64,000 bases of DNA, from positions 372,001 to 436,000 of the forward strand of contig NZ_JAGFNP010000004.1 of NCBI RefSeq assembly GCF_017592475.1. The letters run 5' to 3'. The notes under the pieces were generated by a model. It was given only the letters and a program-made list of their open reading frames with translations. It searched no databases and was not told the origin of the DNA. Position 1 is the stretch's first letter. Every line of letters begins with the position of its first letter. The translations under genes and the position numbers were made by a program. Below, piece after piece: positions 51,043 through 59,575 of the stretch. The stretch comes from Glycomyces niveus (GTDB taxonomy: Bacteria > Actinomycetota > Actinomycetes > Mycobacteriales > Micromonosporaceae).

Positions 51043-52287
51043 ATGAGCGCGAATCTGACCCCACGCGCGAAATTCGCCACCACGCTGCTGCGGACCGCGG
51101 CGGCGCTCTCGCGGGCGACGGGCCGCGGCGACGGCTCGGTGATCGGCGGGCGCGTCGGGTTGATCGTCGAACCGAGGCTGCTGGAGCTGCTGGCCGAAGG
51201 CCGCCACGTCGTGCTCATCTCGGGCACGAACGGCAAGACGACGACGACCCGGTTCACGACGGCGGCGATCGAGGCGATCGGGAAGGTCGCGACCAACTCG
51301 TTCGGCGCGAACATGCCGACCGGGCACACCACGGCGCTCGCGAAGGCCCCCAAAGCCGAGTACGCGGCGCTCGAGTGCGACGAGCACTACCTGGGCCAGC
51401 TACTCGACGCGGCGAGCCCCAAAGTCGTCGCGCTGCTGAACCTCTCGCGCGACCAGCTGGACCGGGCCATGGAGGTCACCGCGCTGGCGGCGAAGTGGCG
51501 CCAGACCCTGCAGACCTCCGCGGGCCAGTCGACGATCGTGGCGAACGCGGACGACCCGCTCATCGTGTGGGCCGCCTCGGTCTGCCAGCGCGTCGTGTGG
51601 GTCGCGGCGGGCCAATCGTGGACGGCGGACTCGGCGATCTGCCCGAACTGCGGTTCGCACCTCGACCGGTTCGGCGAGTTCTGGCGGTGCACGAACTGCG
51701 GCCTGAACCGGCCGAGCCCGCAGTGGTCGGTGGCGCAGGAGGGCGAGGCCGTGGTCGGCCCCGACGGGCGCCGCTACGAGCTGAACCTCCAGCTCCCGGG
51801 CCGGGTGAACCGCGCGAACGCGGCCACGGCGCTGGCCGTGGCGAGCCTGTTCGGGGTGGACCCGGCGCAGGCGGCGCCCCGGCTCTCGGAGGTCGCCTCG
51901 GTGGCCGGCCGGTACGCGAAGGTCGAGCGGGAGGGCCGCCAGCTGCGGCTGCTGCTGGCGAAGAACCCCGCGGGCTGGCTCGAGTCGTTCGACATGATCG
52001 AGCCGCACCCGCCGGTGGTCCTGTCGCTGAACGCGCGCGAGGTGGACGGGTTCGACACGTCGTGGATCTACGACGTCGACTTCACGTCGCTGGCGGGCCG
52101 CAAGGTCGTGGTGACCGGCGACCGCCGCACGGACCTGGCGGTGCGCCTGGAGGTCGACGGGGTCGACTTCATCGTGGTGGACGACATCAGGGCCGCGATC
52201 GCGGCGGTGCCGCCGGGGCCGGTGGAGGTCGTCGCGAACTACACGGCGTTCCAGGACATCCGCGCCGAATTCAACCGGGTCAACTAG
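51043..52287 (+). CDS. murT: lipid II isoglutaminyl synthase subunit MurT
   Basis: A 414-residue Mur-ligase-like protein that with GatD amidates the D-Glu of lipid II. The ATP loop is ISGTNGKTTTTRF, the central domain has LNLSRDQLDRAMEV, and a zinc ribbon with four Cys appears as ICPNCGSHL and RCTNCGLN, the hallmark of MurT. The C-terminal DUF1727 domain spans about 285-414 (LLLAKNPAGWLESFDMIE). It lies 19 nt before gatD and diverges from mraZ, so cross-bridge amidation and septal synthesis genes share a control region. Confidence 0.96.
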   Translation: MSANLTPRAKFATTLLRTAAALSRATGRGDGSVIGGRVGLIVEPRLLELLAEGRHVVLISGTNGKTTTTRFTTAAIEAIGKVATNSFGANMPTGHTTALAKAPKAEYAALECDEHYLGQLLDAASPKVVALLNLSRDQLDRAMEVTALAAKWRQTLQTSAGQSTIVANADDPLIVWAASVCQRVVWVAAGQSWTADSAICPNCGSHLDRFGEFWRCTNCGLNRPSPQWSVAQEGEAVVGPDGRRYELNLQLPGRVNRANAATALAVASLFGVDPAQAAPRLSEVASVAGRYAKVEREGRQLRLLLAKNPAGWLESFDMIEPHPPVVLSLNAREVDGFDTSWIYDVDFTSLAGRKVVVTGDRRTDLAVRLEVDGVDFIVVDDIRAAIAAVPPGPVEVVANYTAFQDIRAEFNRVN

Positions 52288-52306
52288 CGAGAGAGAGCGT
52301 CCCACC

Positions 52307-53029
52307 GTGGCCATGAGCACTTTGCGCATCGTCTGGCTCTACCCCGACCTGCTGTCGACCTACGGCGACCGGGGCAACCTGCTGGTGCTCGCGCACCGCG
52401 CCCGCGCGCGCGGCATCGACGTGGAGCCCATGCAGGTCCGCAGCGACCAGCGGGTCCCGCACACCGCGGACATGTACCTCATCGGCGGCGGCGAGGACGG
52501 CCCGCAGGCGGTGGCCGCCGACCGGCTGCTGCAGGACGGCGCGCTGAACCGGGCCGCCGAGGCGGGCAAGCCGATCCTGGCGATCTGCGCCGGGTACCAG
52601 CTCCTGGGCTCGTCGTTCTACGCCAACGGCCGCGCCTACGAGGGCCTGAACATCCTCGACCTGCGTTCGGACCGAGGCCCGTCGCGGGCCGTCGGCGAGA
52701 TCGCCGGCGACGCGGCGCCGCAGCTGGGGATCGGGCAGATCACCGGGTTCGAGAACCACGGCGGCCGCACCCACCTGGGCGAGGCGGTGCAGCCGCTCGC
52801 GCGCGTGACGGCGGGCATCGGCAACGACGGCACCACCGAGGGCGCCTGGGCGGGGCACGTGATCGGCACGTACATGCACGGCCCGGGCCTGGCCCGCAAC
52901 CCGCGCCTGGCGGACCTGCTGCTGGCGTGGGCGGTCGGCGTGGACCCGTCGCAGCTCCCGCCGATCGACGACACGTGGCCGGAGCGGCTGCGCGCCGAGC
53001 GGTTCGGGGCGCTGGCGGCCGCGCAGTAG
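52307..53029 (+). CDS. gatD: lipid II isoglutaminyl synthase glutaminase subunit GatD
   Basis: A 240-residue glutamine amidotransferase (CobB/CobQ-like) that supplies ammonia to MurT. The nucleophile Cys is in ILAICAGYQLLGSSF and the catalytic His in GTYMHGPGLARNPRL. The N-terminal LYPDLLSTYGDRGNLLVL is typical of GatD. The GTG start follows GAGAGAG; an ATG two codons later is an alternative. Together with murT it forms a two-gene operon. Amidated muropeptides are needed for cross-linking in many actinobacteria. Confidence 0.96.
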   Translation: MAMSTLRIVWLYPDLLSTYGDRGNLLVLAHRARARGIDVEPMQVRSDQRVPHTADMYLIGGGEDGPQAVAADRLLQDGALNRAAEAGKPILAICAGYQLLGSSFYANGRAYEGLNILDLRSDRGPSRAVGEIAGDAAPQLGIGQITGFENHGGRTHLGEAVQPLARVTAGIGNDGTTEGAWAGHVIGTYMHGPGLARNPRLADLLLAWAVGVDPSQLPPIDDTWPERLRAERFGALAAAQ

Positions 53030-53090
53030 ACCGGCCCCCGGGGAACGCGCATCGCGCTCGCATTTAGGCTGGCGAAACCACCCAGATGCG

Positions 53091-53113
53091 GTTAGTTTTG
53101 TCAGGCAACTAAC
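53091..53113 (+). promoter_or_regulatory. palindromic operator upstream of the beta-galactosidase gene
   Basis: GTTAGTT, a 9-nt spacer, then AACTAAC: perfect 7-bp arms in an otherwise GC-rich gap, 59 bp before the ATG at 53172. It does not resemble a LacI site (no CG centre); a MarR- or TetR-type repressor is more likely. No repressor gene is adjacent. Confidence 0.55.
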
Positions 53114-53171
53114 TGCCCCTTCGGGCGCGGCGCCCCGGCCGCGCCTGTGCGATGCGCGCGAGGAGAACCCC

Positions 53172-55085
53172 ATGGACTGGCCCAAAGGCGTCAGCGGACT
53201 GAGCTACGGCGGCGACTACAACCCCGAGCAGTGGCCCGAAGAGGTCTGGGACGACGACGTCATGCTCATGCGCGAGGCGGGTGTGAACCTCGTCAGCGTC
53301 GGCGTCTTCTCCTGGGCCAGGCTCGAACCGCGCCAAGGCGAGTACGACTTCGACTGGCTCGACACCGTGCTCGGGAAGCTCCACGACGGCGGCATCGGCG
53401 TCAACCTCGCCACCCCGACCGCCTCCCCGCCGCCGTGGTTCACCCTCGCCCACCCCGGCGCGCTCAACACCCGCCCCGACGGCGTCCGGCAGGTGCACGG
53501 CTCCCGCGACACCTACGACATCTGCGCGCCCGCCTACCGCGAGGCCTCGCGGACGATCGCCGCGAAGCTCGCCGAGCGGTACGCCGACCACCCCGCGCTC
53601 GCGATGTGGCACGTCCACAACGAGTACGGCTCCGCCACGTTCTCCGCGCACGCCGAGCGGGCCTTCCGCCAATGGCTGCAGACGAAGTACGAGACCCTGG
53701 ACGCGCTCAACGCCGCGTGGTGGGGCTCGTTCTGGAGCCAGCACTACAGCGACTGGGAGCAGATCCTCGCCCCGCGCGCCACCCAGTACCTCGCCAACCC
53801 CGCGCACGAGCTCGACTTCAAGCGCTTCACCTCCGACGCGATGCTCGAGCACTACAAGGAGCAGCGCGACATCCTCAGAGCGGCGAACCCAGACGTCCCG
53901 ATCACCACGAACTTCGTGTTCGGGCAGTGGGTTCCGGTCGACCACTGGAAATGGGCGTCCGAAGTGGACGTCGTCGCGTTCGACTCCTACCCGTCCGCGC
54001 CCGACGAGCGCGCCGAGCAGCAGAGCGCCCTCCACGCCGACCTCTCCCGCTCCTGGGCCGGCGGCGGCGACTGGCTCCTCATGGAGCAGGCCGCCGGCAC
54101 CCTCCACTCCAAGGACGGCCGGATCGCCAAGGCCCCCGGCCGCATGGCCCGCCACTCCATGATGCACATCAGCCGCGGCTCCAAGGGCGCCATGTTCTTC
54201 CAGTGGCGGGCCGGGCGCGGCGGCGCCGAGCAGTGGCACTCCGCGCTCCTCCCCCACGCGGGCAAGAACACCCGCGTCTTCCGCGAGGTCGCCGAACTCG
54301 GCAACACCCTCCCCGGGATCGCGCACACCGTCGAGGCGCCCGTCGAGACCGACGTGGCGATCCTCTGGAGCCCCGAATCGTGGTGGGCCACCGGCGGCGG
54401 CGCCCACCTGCCCGGCCCCGTCGACTACCTCGAGAACGTCGCCCAGATCCACCGGGTCCTGCGCGACCGCGGCGTCGTCGCCGACTTCGTCGCCCCCGAA
54501 GGCGACCTCTCCAAGTACACGACGGTGATCGCCCCCACCACCTACGTCCTGAGCCGGGCCGGCGCCGAGAACCTGCGCTGGTTCACCGCCGGAGGCGGCC
54601 GCCTCGTCGCCTCCTACCTCACCGGCGCCGTCGACGAGCACTGCCAGGTCTGGCTCGACGGGTACCTCGGCGGCATGACCGACCTCTTCGGCATCCGCGT
54701 CACCGAGCACCTCCCCCAGGCAGCCGGCGAACCCCGCGCCCTGTGGAACTTCGGCGCCGCCGAGCGCTTCTGCGAACTCGTCGAACTCCGCGGCGCCCAG
54801 TGCGTCACCCAGTACGCGACCGGCGACGTCATCGAGAACCAGCCCGCCGTCACCGTCAACCCCTTCGGCGAGGGCGAGGCCTGGTACGTCTCCTGCAAAC
54901 TCGTCGACGACGCCTGGGACCGCCTCTTCGAAGAGCTCAAGCTCTCCGGGCCCGGCCGCCCCGGCCTCGACGTCGTCGACCGCGGCCCCTGGCGGTTCAT
55001 CATCAACCACACCGACAAGGAAGCCCAGGTCGGACACGTCATCGTCCCCGGCGGCTCATGGGCCGTCGACCGCAAGCCCGAATAG
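53172..55085 (+). CDS. GH42 beta-galactosidase
   Basis: A 637-residue intracellular glycosidase. The TIM barrel starts GVSGLSYGGDYNPEQWPEE and carries the acid/base E151 in WHVHNEYG and the nucleophile E305 in WLLMEQAAG. The middle A-type trimerisation domain (about 385-580) and a C-terminal beta domain complete the GH42 layout. There is no signal peptide, so it should cut imported galactosides or galacto-oligosaccharides. GCGAGGAGAA precedes the ATG. An operator-like palindrome lies upstream, and a hairpin follows the stop, so it is separate from the MFS gene downstream. Confidence 0.95.
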   Translation: MDWPKGVSGLSYGGDYNPEQWPEEVWDDDVMLMREAGVNLVSVGVFSWARLEPRQGEYDFDWLDTVLGKLHDGGIGVNLATPTASPPPWFTLAHPGALNTRPDGVRQVHGSRDTYDICAPAYREASRTIAAKLAERYADHPALAMWHVHNEYGSATFSAHAERAFRQWLQTKYETLDALNAAWWGSFWSQHYSDWEQILAPRATQYLANPAHELDFKRFTSDAMLEHYKEQRDILRAANPDVPITTNFVFGQWVPVDHWKWASEVDVVAFDSYPSAPDERAEQQSALHADLSRSWAGGGDWLLMEQAAGTLHSKDGRIAKAPGRMARHSMMHISRGSKGAMFFQWRAGRGGAEQWHSALLPHAGKNTRVFREVAELGNTLPGIAHTVEAPVETDVAILWSPESWWATGGGAHLPGPVDYLENVAQIHRVLRDRGVVADFVAPEGDLSKYTTVIAPTTYVLSRAGAENLRWFTAGGGRLVASYLTGAVDEHCQVWLDGYLGGMTDLFGIRVTEHLPQAAGEPRALWNFGAAERFCELVELRGAQCVTQYATGDVIENQPAVTVNPFGEGEAWYVSCKLVDDAWDRLFEELKLSGPGRPGLDVVDRGPWRFIINHTDKEAQVGHVIVPGGSWAVDRKPE

Positions 55086-55093
55086 GGAGTTTC

Positions 55094-55117
55094 GGCCCGC
55101 CTCAACGGAGGCGGGCC
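55094..55117 (+). terminator. hairpin terminator after the beta-galactosidase gene
   Basis: GGCCCGCCTC / GAGGCGGGCC, perfect 10-bp stem, loop AACG, 8 nt after the stop. Confidence 0.8.
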
Positions 55118-55131
55118 ATACGCTCGACCAC

Positions 55132-56733
55132 ATGAGCGAACCCGCGCCCGCCGCACTCAGCAAGAGGGAGCTGTACACCCTCTTCGGCGCGCTCATGCTC
55201 ACCATGCTCCTGGCCTCCCTCGACCAGACCATCGTCGGCACCGCCCTGCCCACCATCGTGGGCGACCTCAACGGCATGGGCGACTACACGTGGGTCGTCA
55301 CCGCGTACCTCATCGCCACGACCGCCTCCACCCCGCTGTACGGGAAGCTCTCCGACCTCTACGGCCGCCGGCCGCTCATCCTCGTCGCCATCGCCATCTT
55401 CCTGACCGCCTCGGCCCTGGCCGGCCTCTCCCAGACGATGCTGCAGCTCATCATCTTCCGCGGCCTCCAGGGCCTGGGCGGCGGCGGCCTCATCTCCCTC
55501 GCGTTCACCGTCGTCTCCGACGTCGTCTCACCCCGCGAACGCGGCAAGTACCAGGGGTTCTTCGGCGCGGTCTTCGGCATCTCCTCCGTCGCCGGGCCCG
55601 TCCTCGGCGGCTGGCTCTCCGAAGTCGACTGGCGCTGGATCTTCTACATCAACCTCCCCCTCGGCCTCGCCGCCATGGTCGCCGTCGACCAGGTCCTGCG
55701 CCGCCACCGCTTCCCCACCCGGCCGCGCCGCATCGACTACCTCGGCGCGGCCTGCCTCGTCCCCGCCGTCGTATGCCTCCTTCTCGCGGTGACCTGGGGC
55801 GGCAACGACTACGCCTGGAACTCCGTGGTGATCCTCGGGCTCTTCGCGGCCGCCGCGGTGCTCACGGCCGTGTTCCTCTACATCGAGACCCGCGCCGAAG
55901 AGCCGATCCTGCCGCTGCGCATGTTCAAGCAGGGCACGTTCGCGCTCGCCGCCGTCATCGCGCTCGTCTTCGGCGTCGCCATGTTCTCCGGGATCGTCTA
56001 CATCCCGCTGTTCTTCCAGATGGTGCGCGGCTACTCGCCCACCGAGTCGGGCCTGCTCATGATCCCGATGATGGCCGGGATGGTCCTCACCTCGGTCTCC
56101 TCGGGGTTCGTGATCTCCCGGCTCGGCCGGTACAAGTGGTTCCTCGTCGCCGGGTCGGTCGTCATCACCTCCGGGCTCGCCCTGTTCACGCAGCTGCACG
56201 TCGACACGCCGCTGTGGCTCTCCAGCCTCTACCTGCTGGTGCTCGGCATCGGCATGGGCATGTTCATGCAGCCCTTGGTGCTCGCGATGCAGAACATCGT
56301 GCGGGTCGAGGACCTCGGCGCGGGCACCAGCACCAGCAACTTCGCCCGCTCCCTCGGCGGCGCGGTCGGCACCGCCGTCCTCGGAGCGGTCATGACCGCG
56401 AAGCTCAACGGCGAGCTCGCCGCGAACCTCCCGGCGGCCGTCGCGGAACTGAGCCCGGCCGAGGCCGCCGCCTTCGGCGGCACGGACCTCTCCGCCGTCA
56501 TGGAATCCCCGACGGTCGTCGCGCACCTGCCCGAGCCGGTGCGGCTCGTCGTGCAGCAGGCCTTCACCGACGGCCTCGACCGCGTCTTCCTCGTCGCCGC
56601 CCTCATCGCGGCCGTGACCATCGTCCTCACCCTGTTCATGCCGAACCTGACCCTCCGCGGCGCCGCGCCCGCGCGCGCCGGGGGCGACCCCGACGCGGCG
56701 GCCGCCGAGATCCGGGCCGAGACCGCCCCCTGA
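55132..56733 (+). CDS. DHA2-family MFS drug exporter (14 TM)
   Basis: A 533-residue EmrB/QacA-type proton antiporter. Motif D1 is LDQTIVGTALPTIVGDL, motif A GKLSDLYGRRPLIL, and motif C VFGISSVAGPVLGGWLSE. About fourteen hydrophobic helices are visible, with a long loop near the end (ELSPAEAAAFGGTDLSAVME) before the last two. It should export hydrophobic drugs or toxic metabolites. It is followed 30 nt later by an NADP-binding oxidoreductase gene, probably co-transcribed. Substrate unknown. No repressor gene is next to it. Confidence 0.95.
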   Translation: MSEPAPAALSKRELYTLFGALMLTMLLASLDQTIVGTALPTIVGDLNGMGDYTWVVTAYLIATTASTPLYGKLSDLYGRRPLILVAIAIFLTASALAGLSQTMLQLIIFRGLQGLGGGGLISLAFTVVSDVVSPRERGKYQGFFGAVFGISSVAGPVLGGWLSEVDWRWIFYINLPLGLAAMVAVDQVLRRHRFPTRPRRIDYLGAACLVPAVVCLLLAVTWGGNDYAWNSVVILGLFAAAAVLTAVFLYIETRAEEPILPLRMFKQGTFALAAVIALVFGVAMFSGIVYIPLFFQMVRGYSPTESGLLMIPMMAGMVLTSVSSGFVISRLGRYKWFLVAGSVVITSGLALFTQLHVDTPLWLSSLYLLVLGIGMGMFMQPLVLAMQNIVRVEDLGAGTSTSNFARSLGGAVGTAVLGAVMTAKLNGELAANLPAAVAELSPAEAAAFGGTDLSAVMESPTVVAHLPEPVRLVVQQAFTDGLDRVFLVAALIAAVTIVLTLFMPNLTLRGAAPARAGGDPDAAAAEIRAETAP

Positions 56734-56763
56734 CCGACGCTCAGTGCAACGCAAGGAGGAACC

Positions 56764-57378
56764 ATGGAGATACTCATCGTCGGCGCGGGCGGCATGGCCC
56801 GCGGCATCGGCCTGCGGCTCGTCCGCGGCGGCCACCAGGTCCGCATCGCCGACCGCGAACCCGACAGCGCCGCGGCCCTCGCCGAGGAGCTGGGAGCAAG
56901 CGCCTCCGGGGAAGCGCTCGACAGCGCCGCGGGAGCCGAAGTCATCGTGCTCGCGATGCCGTACGAGAGCAACAAGCAGGTCGCGGAGATGTGGGCCGGC
57001 CAGCTGTACGGGAAGATCGTCGTCGACATCAGCAACCCGGTCGACTACGAGACCTTCGACAGCCTCGTAACCCCGCCCGGGAAGTCGGCGGCCGAAGAGA
57101 TCGCCGAGGCCGCGCCGGGCGCGCACGTCGTCAAGGCCTTCAACACGACCTTCGCGTCCCGCCTCGCGAACACCGGCAGGCTCGACGTCTTCATCGCGGG
57201 CGACGACCTCGACTCCCGCAAGCGGATCGCGAACCTCTGCACCGACGCCGACCTCCGCCCCATCGACGTGGGCGGCCTCAAGCACGCCCTCGCCCTCGAG
57301 TCGATACAGCTGCTCCACATGAAGGTCCAAGGCGAGATCGGCGGCAACTGGTCCACCGCCCTCACCTTCGCACCCTGA
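56764..57378 (+). CDS. NADP-binding oxidoreductase (F420:NADP reductase-like)
   Basis: A 204-residue Rossmann-fold protein. The dinucleotide loop is LIVGAGGMARGIGLRLVRGG, and R27/R30-type residues after it (RIADREP) suggest NADPH. The later segments VIVLAMPY, VVDISNPVDY and VKAFNTTFA match NADPH-dependent F420 reductases and related YjgF/ProC-like short forms. AAGGAGGAACC gives a strong ribosome binding site. It may reduce F420 or an unrelated substrate; sequence alone does not separate these. The MFS gene lies 30 nt upstream. Confidence 0.85.
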   Translation: MEILIVGAGGMARGIGLRLVRGGHQVRIADREPDSAAALAEELGASASGEALDSAAGAEVIVLAMPYESNKQVAEMWAGQLYGKIVVDISNPVDYETFDSLVTPPGKSAAEEIAEAAPGAHVVKAFNTTFASRLANTGRLDVFIAGDDLDSRKRIANLCTDADLRPIDVGGLKHALALESIQLLHMKVQGEIGGNWSTALTFAP

Positions 57379-57395
57379 CGAAACCGGGCGGCCCG

Positions 57396-57779
57396 CTACA
57401 CGGTCGAGTCGACCACGAAGTCGCGGCCGAGGCCGAGCAGGACGGCGTCCGCCGTCATCAGGGTCAACCGGTGCTGGTACGCCTGCGAGACGATCAGCCG
57501 GTCGAACGGGTCGTGGCGGACCAGCTCGGGGAAGTCTCGGATGCCCTCGGCGTGGTCCGCCGAGATCTCGAGGAGCTCGAGCCCATTGGCCGCGGCCTGG
57601 TCCGCGAAGTCGTCCGGGATCTTCAGCTTGCCGAGCACCGACTTGATGGTCAGCTCCCAGATCGTGGCGACCGAGACGTGTACTGCCGCAGCCGACTCGA
57701 TTCGCTGCCGGGCCCGGGCCCCGAGCCGGGGACTGTCGTTCATGACCCACAGCGCCGTCTGGCTGTCAAGCAGGAGCAT
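57396..57779 (-). CDS. PIN-domain toxin (VapC-like)
   Basis: A 127-residue PIN ribonuclease. Acidic metal-binding residues are in the right places: D5 (LLLDSQTALW), E42 (ATIWELTIK), D90/D93 (HDPFDRLIVSQA) and D111 (LMTADAVLL). The HDPFDRLI motif marks the subgroup usually paired with Phd/YefM-type antitoxins. It overlaps the antitoxin gene by 14 bp and is translated from within it. In such pairs the toxin cleaves tRNA or rRNA when the antitoxin is degraded. It converges on the oxidoreductase gene with 17 bp between stops. Confidence 0.92.
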   Translation of the reverse strand: MLLLDSQTALWVMNDSPRLGARARQRIESAAAVHVSVATIWELTIKSVLGKLKIPDDFADQAAANGLELLEISADHAEGIRDFPELVRHDPFDRLIVSQAYQHRLTLMTADAVLLGLGRDFVVDSTV

Positions 57780-58011
57780 CGGCGTCTCCGTAGAACATCT
57801 CCTGGATGTCGGGGTCGACTTCGAACACAGCGTCGTCGTACTCGAGTCGGCCCTTCAAGCCCCCGAACACCACGGGCCGGTCGCGGTGCGGGACGAGGTC
57901 GACGACCGGCTTGCCCGCTTTCGCGATGACGATGTGCTCGCCCCGGGCGGCACGATCGATCAGCCGAGACAACTGGGTCTTGGCCTCGTGGATGTTCACG
58001 ACGTACGCCAT
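57766..58011 (-). CDS. Phd/YefM-family antitoxin
   Basis: An 81-residue antitoxin. The N-terminal DNA-binding part is VVNIHEAKTQLSRLIDRAAR followed by GEHIVIAKAGKPVVDLVP, the Phd/YefM signature. The C-terminal part (about 50-81, acidic, ending DIQEMFYGDADAPA) should wrap the PIN toxin. The start ATG lies 6 nt after a TAGACT -10 box, so it is leaderless, and inverted repeats over the promoter suggest autorepression. The 14-bp overlap with the toxin gene keeps antitoxin in excess. Confidence 0.93.
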   Translation of the reverse strand: MAYVVNIHEAKTQLSRLIDRAARGEHIVIAKAGKPVVDLVPHRDRPVVFGGLKGRLEYDDAVFEVDPDIQEMFYGDADAPA

Positions 58012-58017
58012 ACAGCC

Positions 58018-58046
58018 AGTCTAGCAAATTAGCCAGACTTAGCTAA
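58018..58046 (-). promoter_or_regulatory. autoregulated promoter/operator of the toxin-antitoxin pair
   Basis: On the minus strand TTAGCT (58045-58040) and TAGACT (58023-58018) are 16-17 bp apart and the -10 ends 6 nt before the ATG. Two interleaved inverted repeats cover them: AGTCT-N12-AGACT (58018-58039) and TTAGC-N8-GCTAA (58029-58046). Confidence 0.65.
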
Positions 58047-58135
58047 GTTCACCTGGAGATGAGCGGGGCCTGGCCCCGGTCGGGGCGGATCCGCCGTCGT
58101 CTTGTCCCTGGAAGCCGCTGCGCGAGCGCCGGCGG

Positions 58136-58801
58136 TCAGTTCGGGAGGGCGACCCGGAAGCCGATGGCGCGGTAGGCGGTCGCGGTGAGGAGGGCCGCTT
58201 TGGGTTCGGCGATGTCGCCGAAGTGGACGACGGGTTTGAGGCCGGTGAGGCGGGGGTCTTCGAGGATGCCTTCGACCGGGCCGCCGGTGACGAGGGCGTC
58301 GAACTCGGCGTTGCCGAGGACGGCGAAGACGGCGTCGCGGGCGCGCTTCTCGGCGGCGTGGGCCTGGCCTTCGCGGCGGCGAGCGAAGCGCTGCTGGGAC
58401 TGGCCGCCCGCTTTGGTCTTGCCTTGGACGTAGGCGGTGTCGGTCTTGGAGGCCTGCACGCGGCCGTCCTGGAGGATGCCGACCGAGTACGCGCCCTTCC
58501 TCGCGAGGAGCACGGCGATGCGGCGCGGCTCGAGGGCGTAGTCGCGCAGATGCGCGGCGGCTTTCAGGGGGTCGTCGTCGAGCAGCCAGCCGGCGGGCAG
58601 GCCGCCGGCCAGTGTCCAAGTGACACTGGCCGACACGCCTTCGTTCGATTCGATCGTCCAGGCGTCGCCGTCCGCTCGGTGCGAGGCGATGCCGCCGTTA
58701 CGGGTCGCGAAGTTCTCGACCCAACGCGGGAGCCGTTCAGGCTCGACCTCGACGATCTTCCCACCGCCTGAAGCCGCGCGGACTTTAGACGTTGAAGCCA
58801 A
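58136..58801 (-). CDS. acVLRF1-family peptidyl-tRNA hydrolase (Vms1-like release factor)
   Basis: A 221-residue protein of the actinobacterial Vms1-like release factor 1 family. The catalytic GGQ is at 132-134 within KAGGQSQQRFARRREGQ, the same loop as eukaryotic Vms1 and class I release factors. The C-terminal half has VTGGPVEGILEDPRLTGLKP, as in eRF1-like domains. It should release nascent chains from stalled large subunits. The only start codon available near the N-terminus is a TTG at 58801, which overlaps the sufT-like gene by 17 bp, so it may be read from the SUF transcript. Confidence 0.88.
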   Translation of the reverse strand: MASTSKVRAASGGGKIVEVEPERLPRWVENFATRNGGIASHRADGDAWTIESNEGVSASVTWTLAGGLPAGWLLDDDPLKAAAHLRDYALEPRRIAVLLARKGAYSVGILQDGRVQASKTDTAYVQGKTKAGGQSQQRFARRREGQAHAAEKRARDAVFAVLGNAEFDALVTGGPVEGILEDPRLTGLKPVVHFGDIAEPKAALLTATAYRAIGFRVALPN

Positions 58802-59123
58802 GTGCCCGGAGCTGGTCGCGGCCGTCGTCGGTGATCTTGTCGGGGCCCCACGGCGGGATCCACACCCAGTTGATCTTGAGGTCGGCGGCGAGGCCGCCCT
58901 CGGGCCCGCTGCACAGGGCCGAGCGGGACTGGTCCTCGATGACGTCGGTCAGCGGGCAGGCCGCCGAGGTCAGGGTCATGTCGAGGGTGACGACGTTCTG
59001 CTCGTCCACGTGCACGCCGTAGATGAGGCCGAGGTCGACCACGTTGATGCCCAGTTCGGGGTCGACCACGTCTTTCATGGCCTCGAGGATGTCGTCCTCT
59101 TTGGCCTTCACGGTGTCGGTCAT
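58785..59123 (-). CDS. sufT: SufT-like DUF59 iron-sulfur assembly protein
   Basis: A 112-residue MIP18/DUF59 protein. The family signature is VVDPELGINVVDLGLIYGV and the conserved Cys is in TLTSAACPLTDVIEDQ. It helps mature Fe-S proteins and is commonly the last gene of actinobacterial suf operons. The ATG at 59123 overlaps the sufU stop by 4 bp (ATGA); AAGGA lies 7 nt further up. The C-terminal WVWIPPWGPDKITDDGRDQL is typical. The following acVLRF1 gene overlaps its end. Confidence 0.94.
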   Translation of the reverse strand: MTDTVKAKEDDILEAMKDVVDPELGINVVDLGLIYGVHVDEQNVVTLDMTLTSAACPLTDVIEDQSRSALCSGPEGGLAADLKINWVWIPPWGPDKITDDGRDQLRALGFNV

Positions 59124-59575
59124 GCGTTCGTCCTTCCGGAGGAGGCTTCGGCGCGGATCAAGGCGTCCTGGAACGCCTTCCAGCCCAGCAGTGCGCATTT
59201 GACGCGCATCGGGTACTTCGAGACGCCCGCGAACGCGACGGCGTCCTCAAGAGACTCTTCGTCGCCCTCGGACTGGCCCTTGGAGTTCATCAGCTCGGTG
59301 AACTCGGCCAGCTTCGCCAGCGCGTCGTCGACGGTGGCGCCGTTGACGAGTTCGTACATCACGGAGGCGGAGGCCTTCGAGATCGAGCAGCCGACGTTGT
59401 CGTAGGAGACGTCGGCGACCTTGTCGCCCTCCACGTGGACCCGGAGGGTGATCTCGTCGCCGCAGGTCGGGTTGACCTGGTGCGACTCGCCCTCGTAGGG
59501 CTCGCGCAGGCCCGCGCCGCGGGGGCGCTTGTAGTGGTCCAGGATGACTTCCTGGTAGAGCTCGTCGAGATTCAT
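59120..59575 (-). CDS. sufU: zinc-dependent sulfurtransferase SufU
   Basis: A 151-residue IscU-like protein that accepts persulfide sulfur from SufS. The three conserved Cys are in NPTCGDEI, VGCSISKAS and VKCALLGW, and the insertion between the second and third Cys is of SufU rather than IscU type. Asp in TCGD completes the zinc site. The start overlaps the sufS stop by 1 bp (TGATG) and its stop overlaps sufT by 4 bp, so the trio is translationally coupled. Confidence 0.96.
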   Translation of the reverse strand: MNLDELYQEVILDHYKRPRGAGLREPYEGESHQVNPTCGDEITLRVHVEGDKVADVSYDNVGCSISKASASVMYELVNGATVDDALAKLAEFTELMNSKGQSEGDEESLEDAVAFAGVSKYPMRVKCALLGWKAFQDALIRAEASSGRTNA

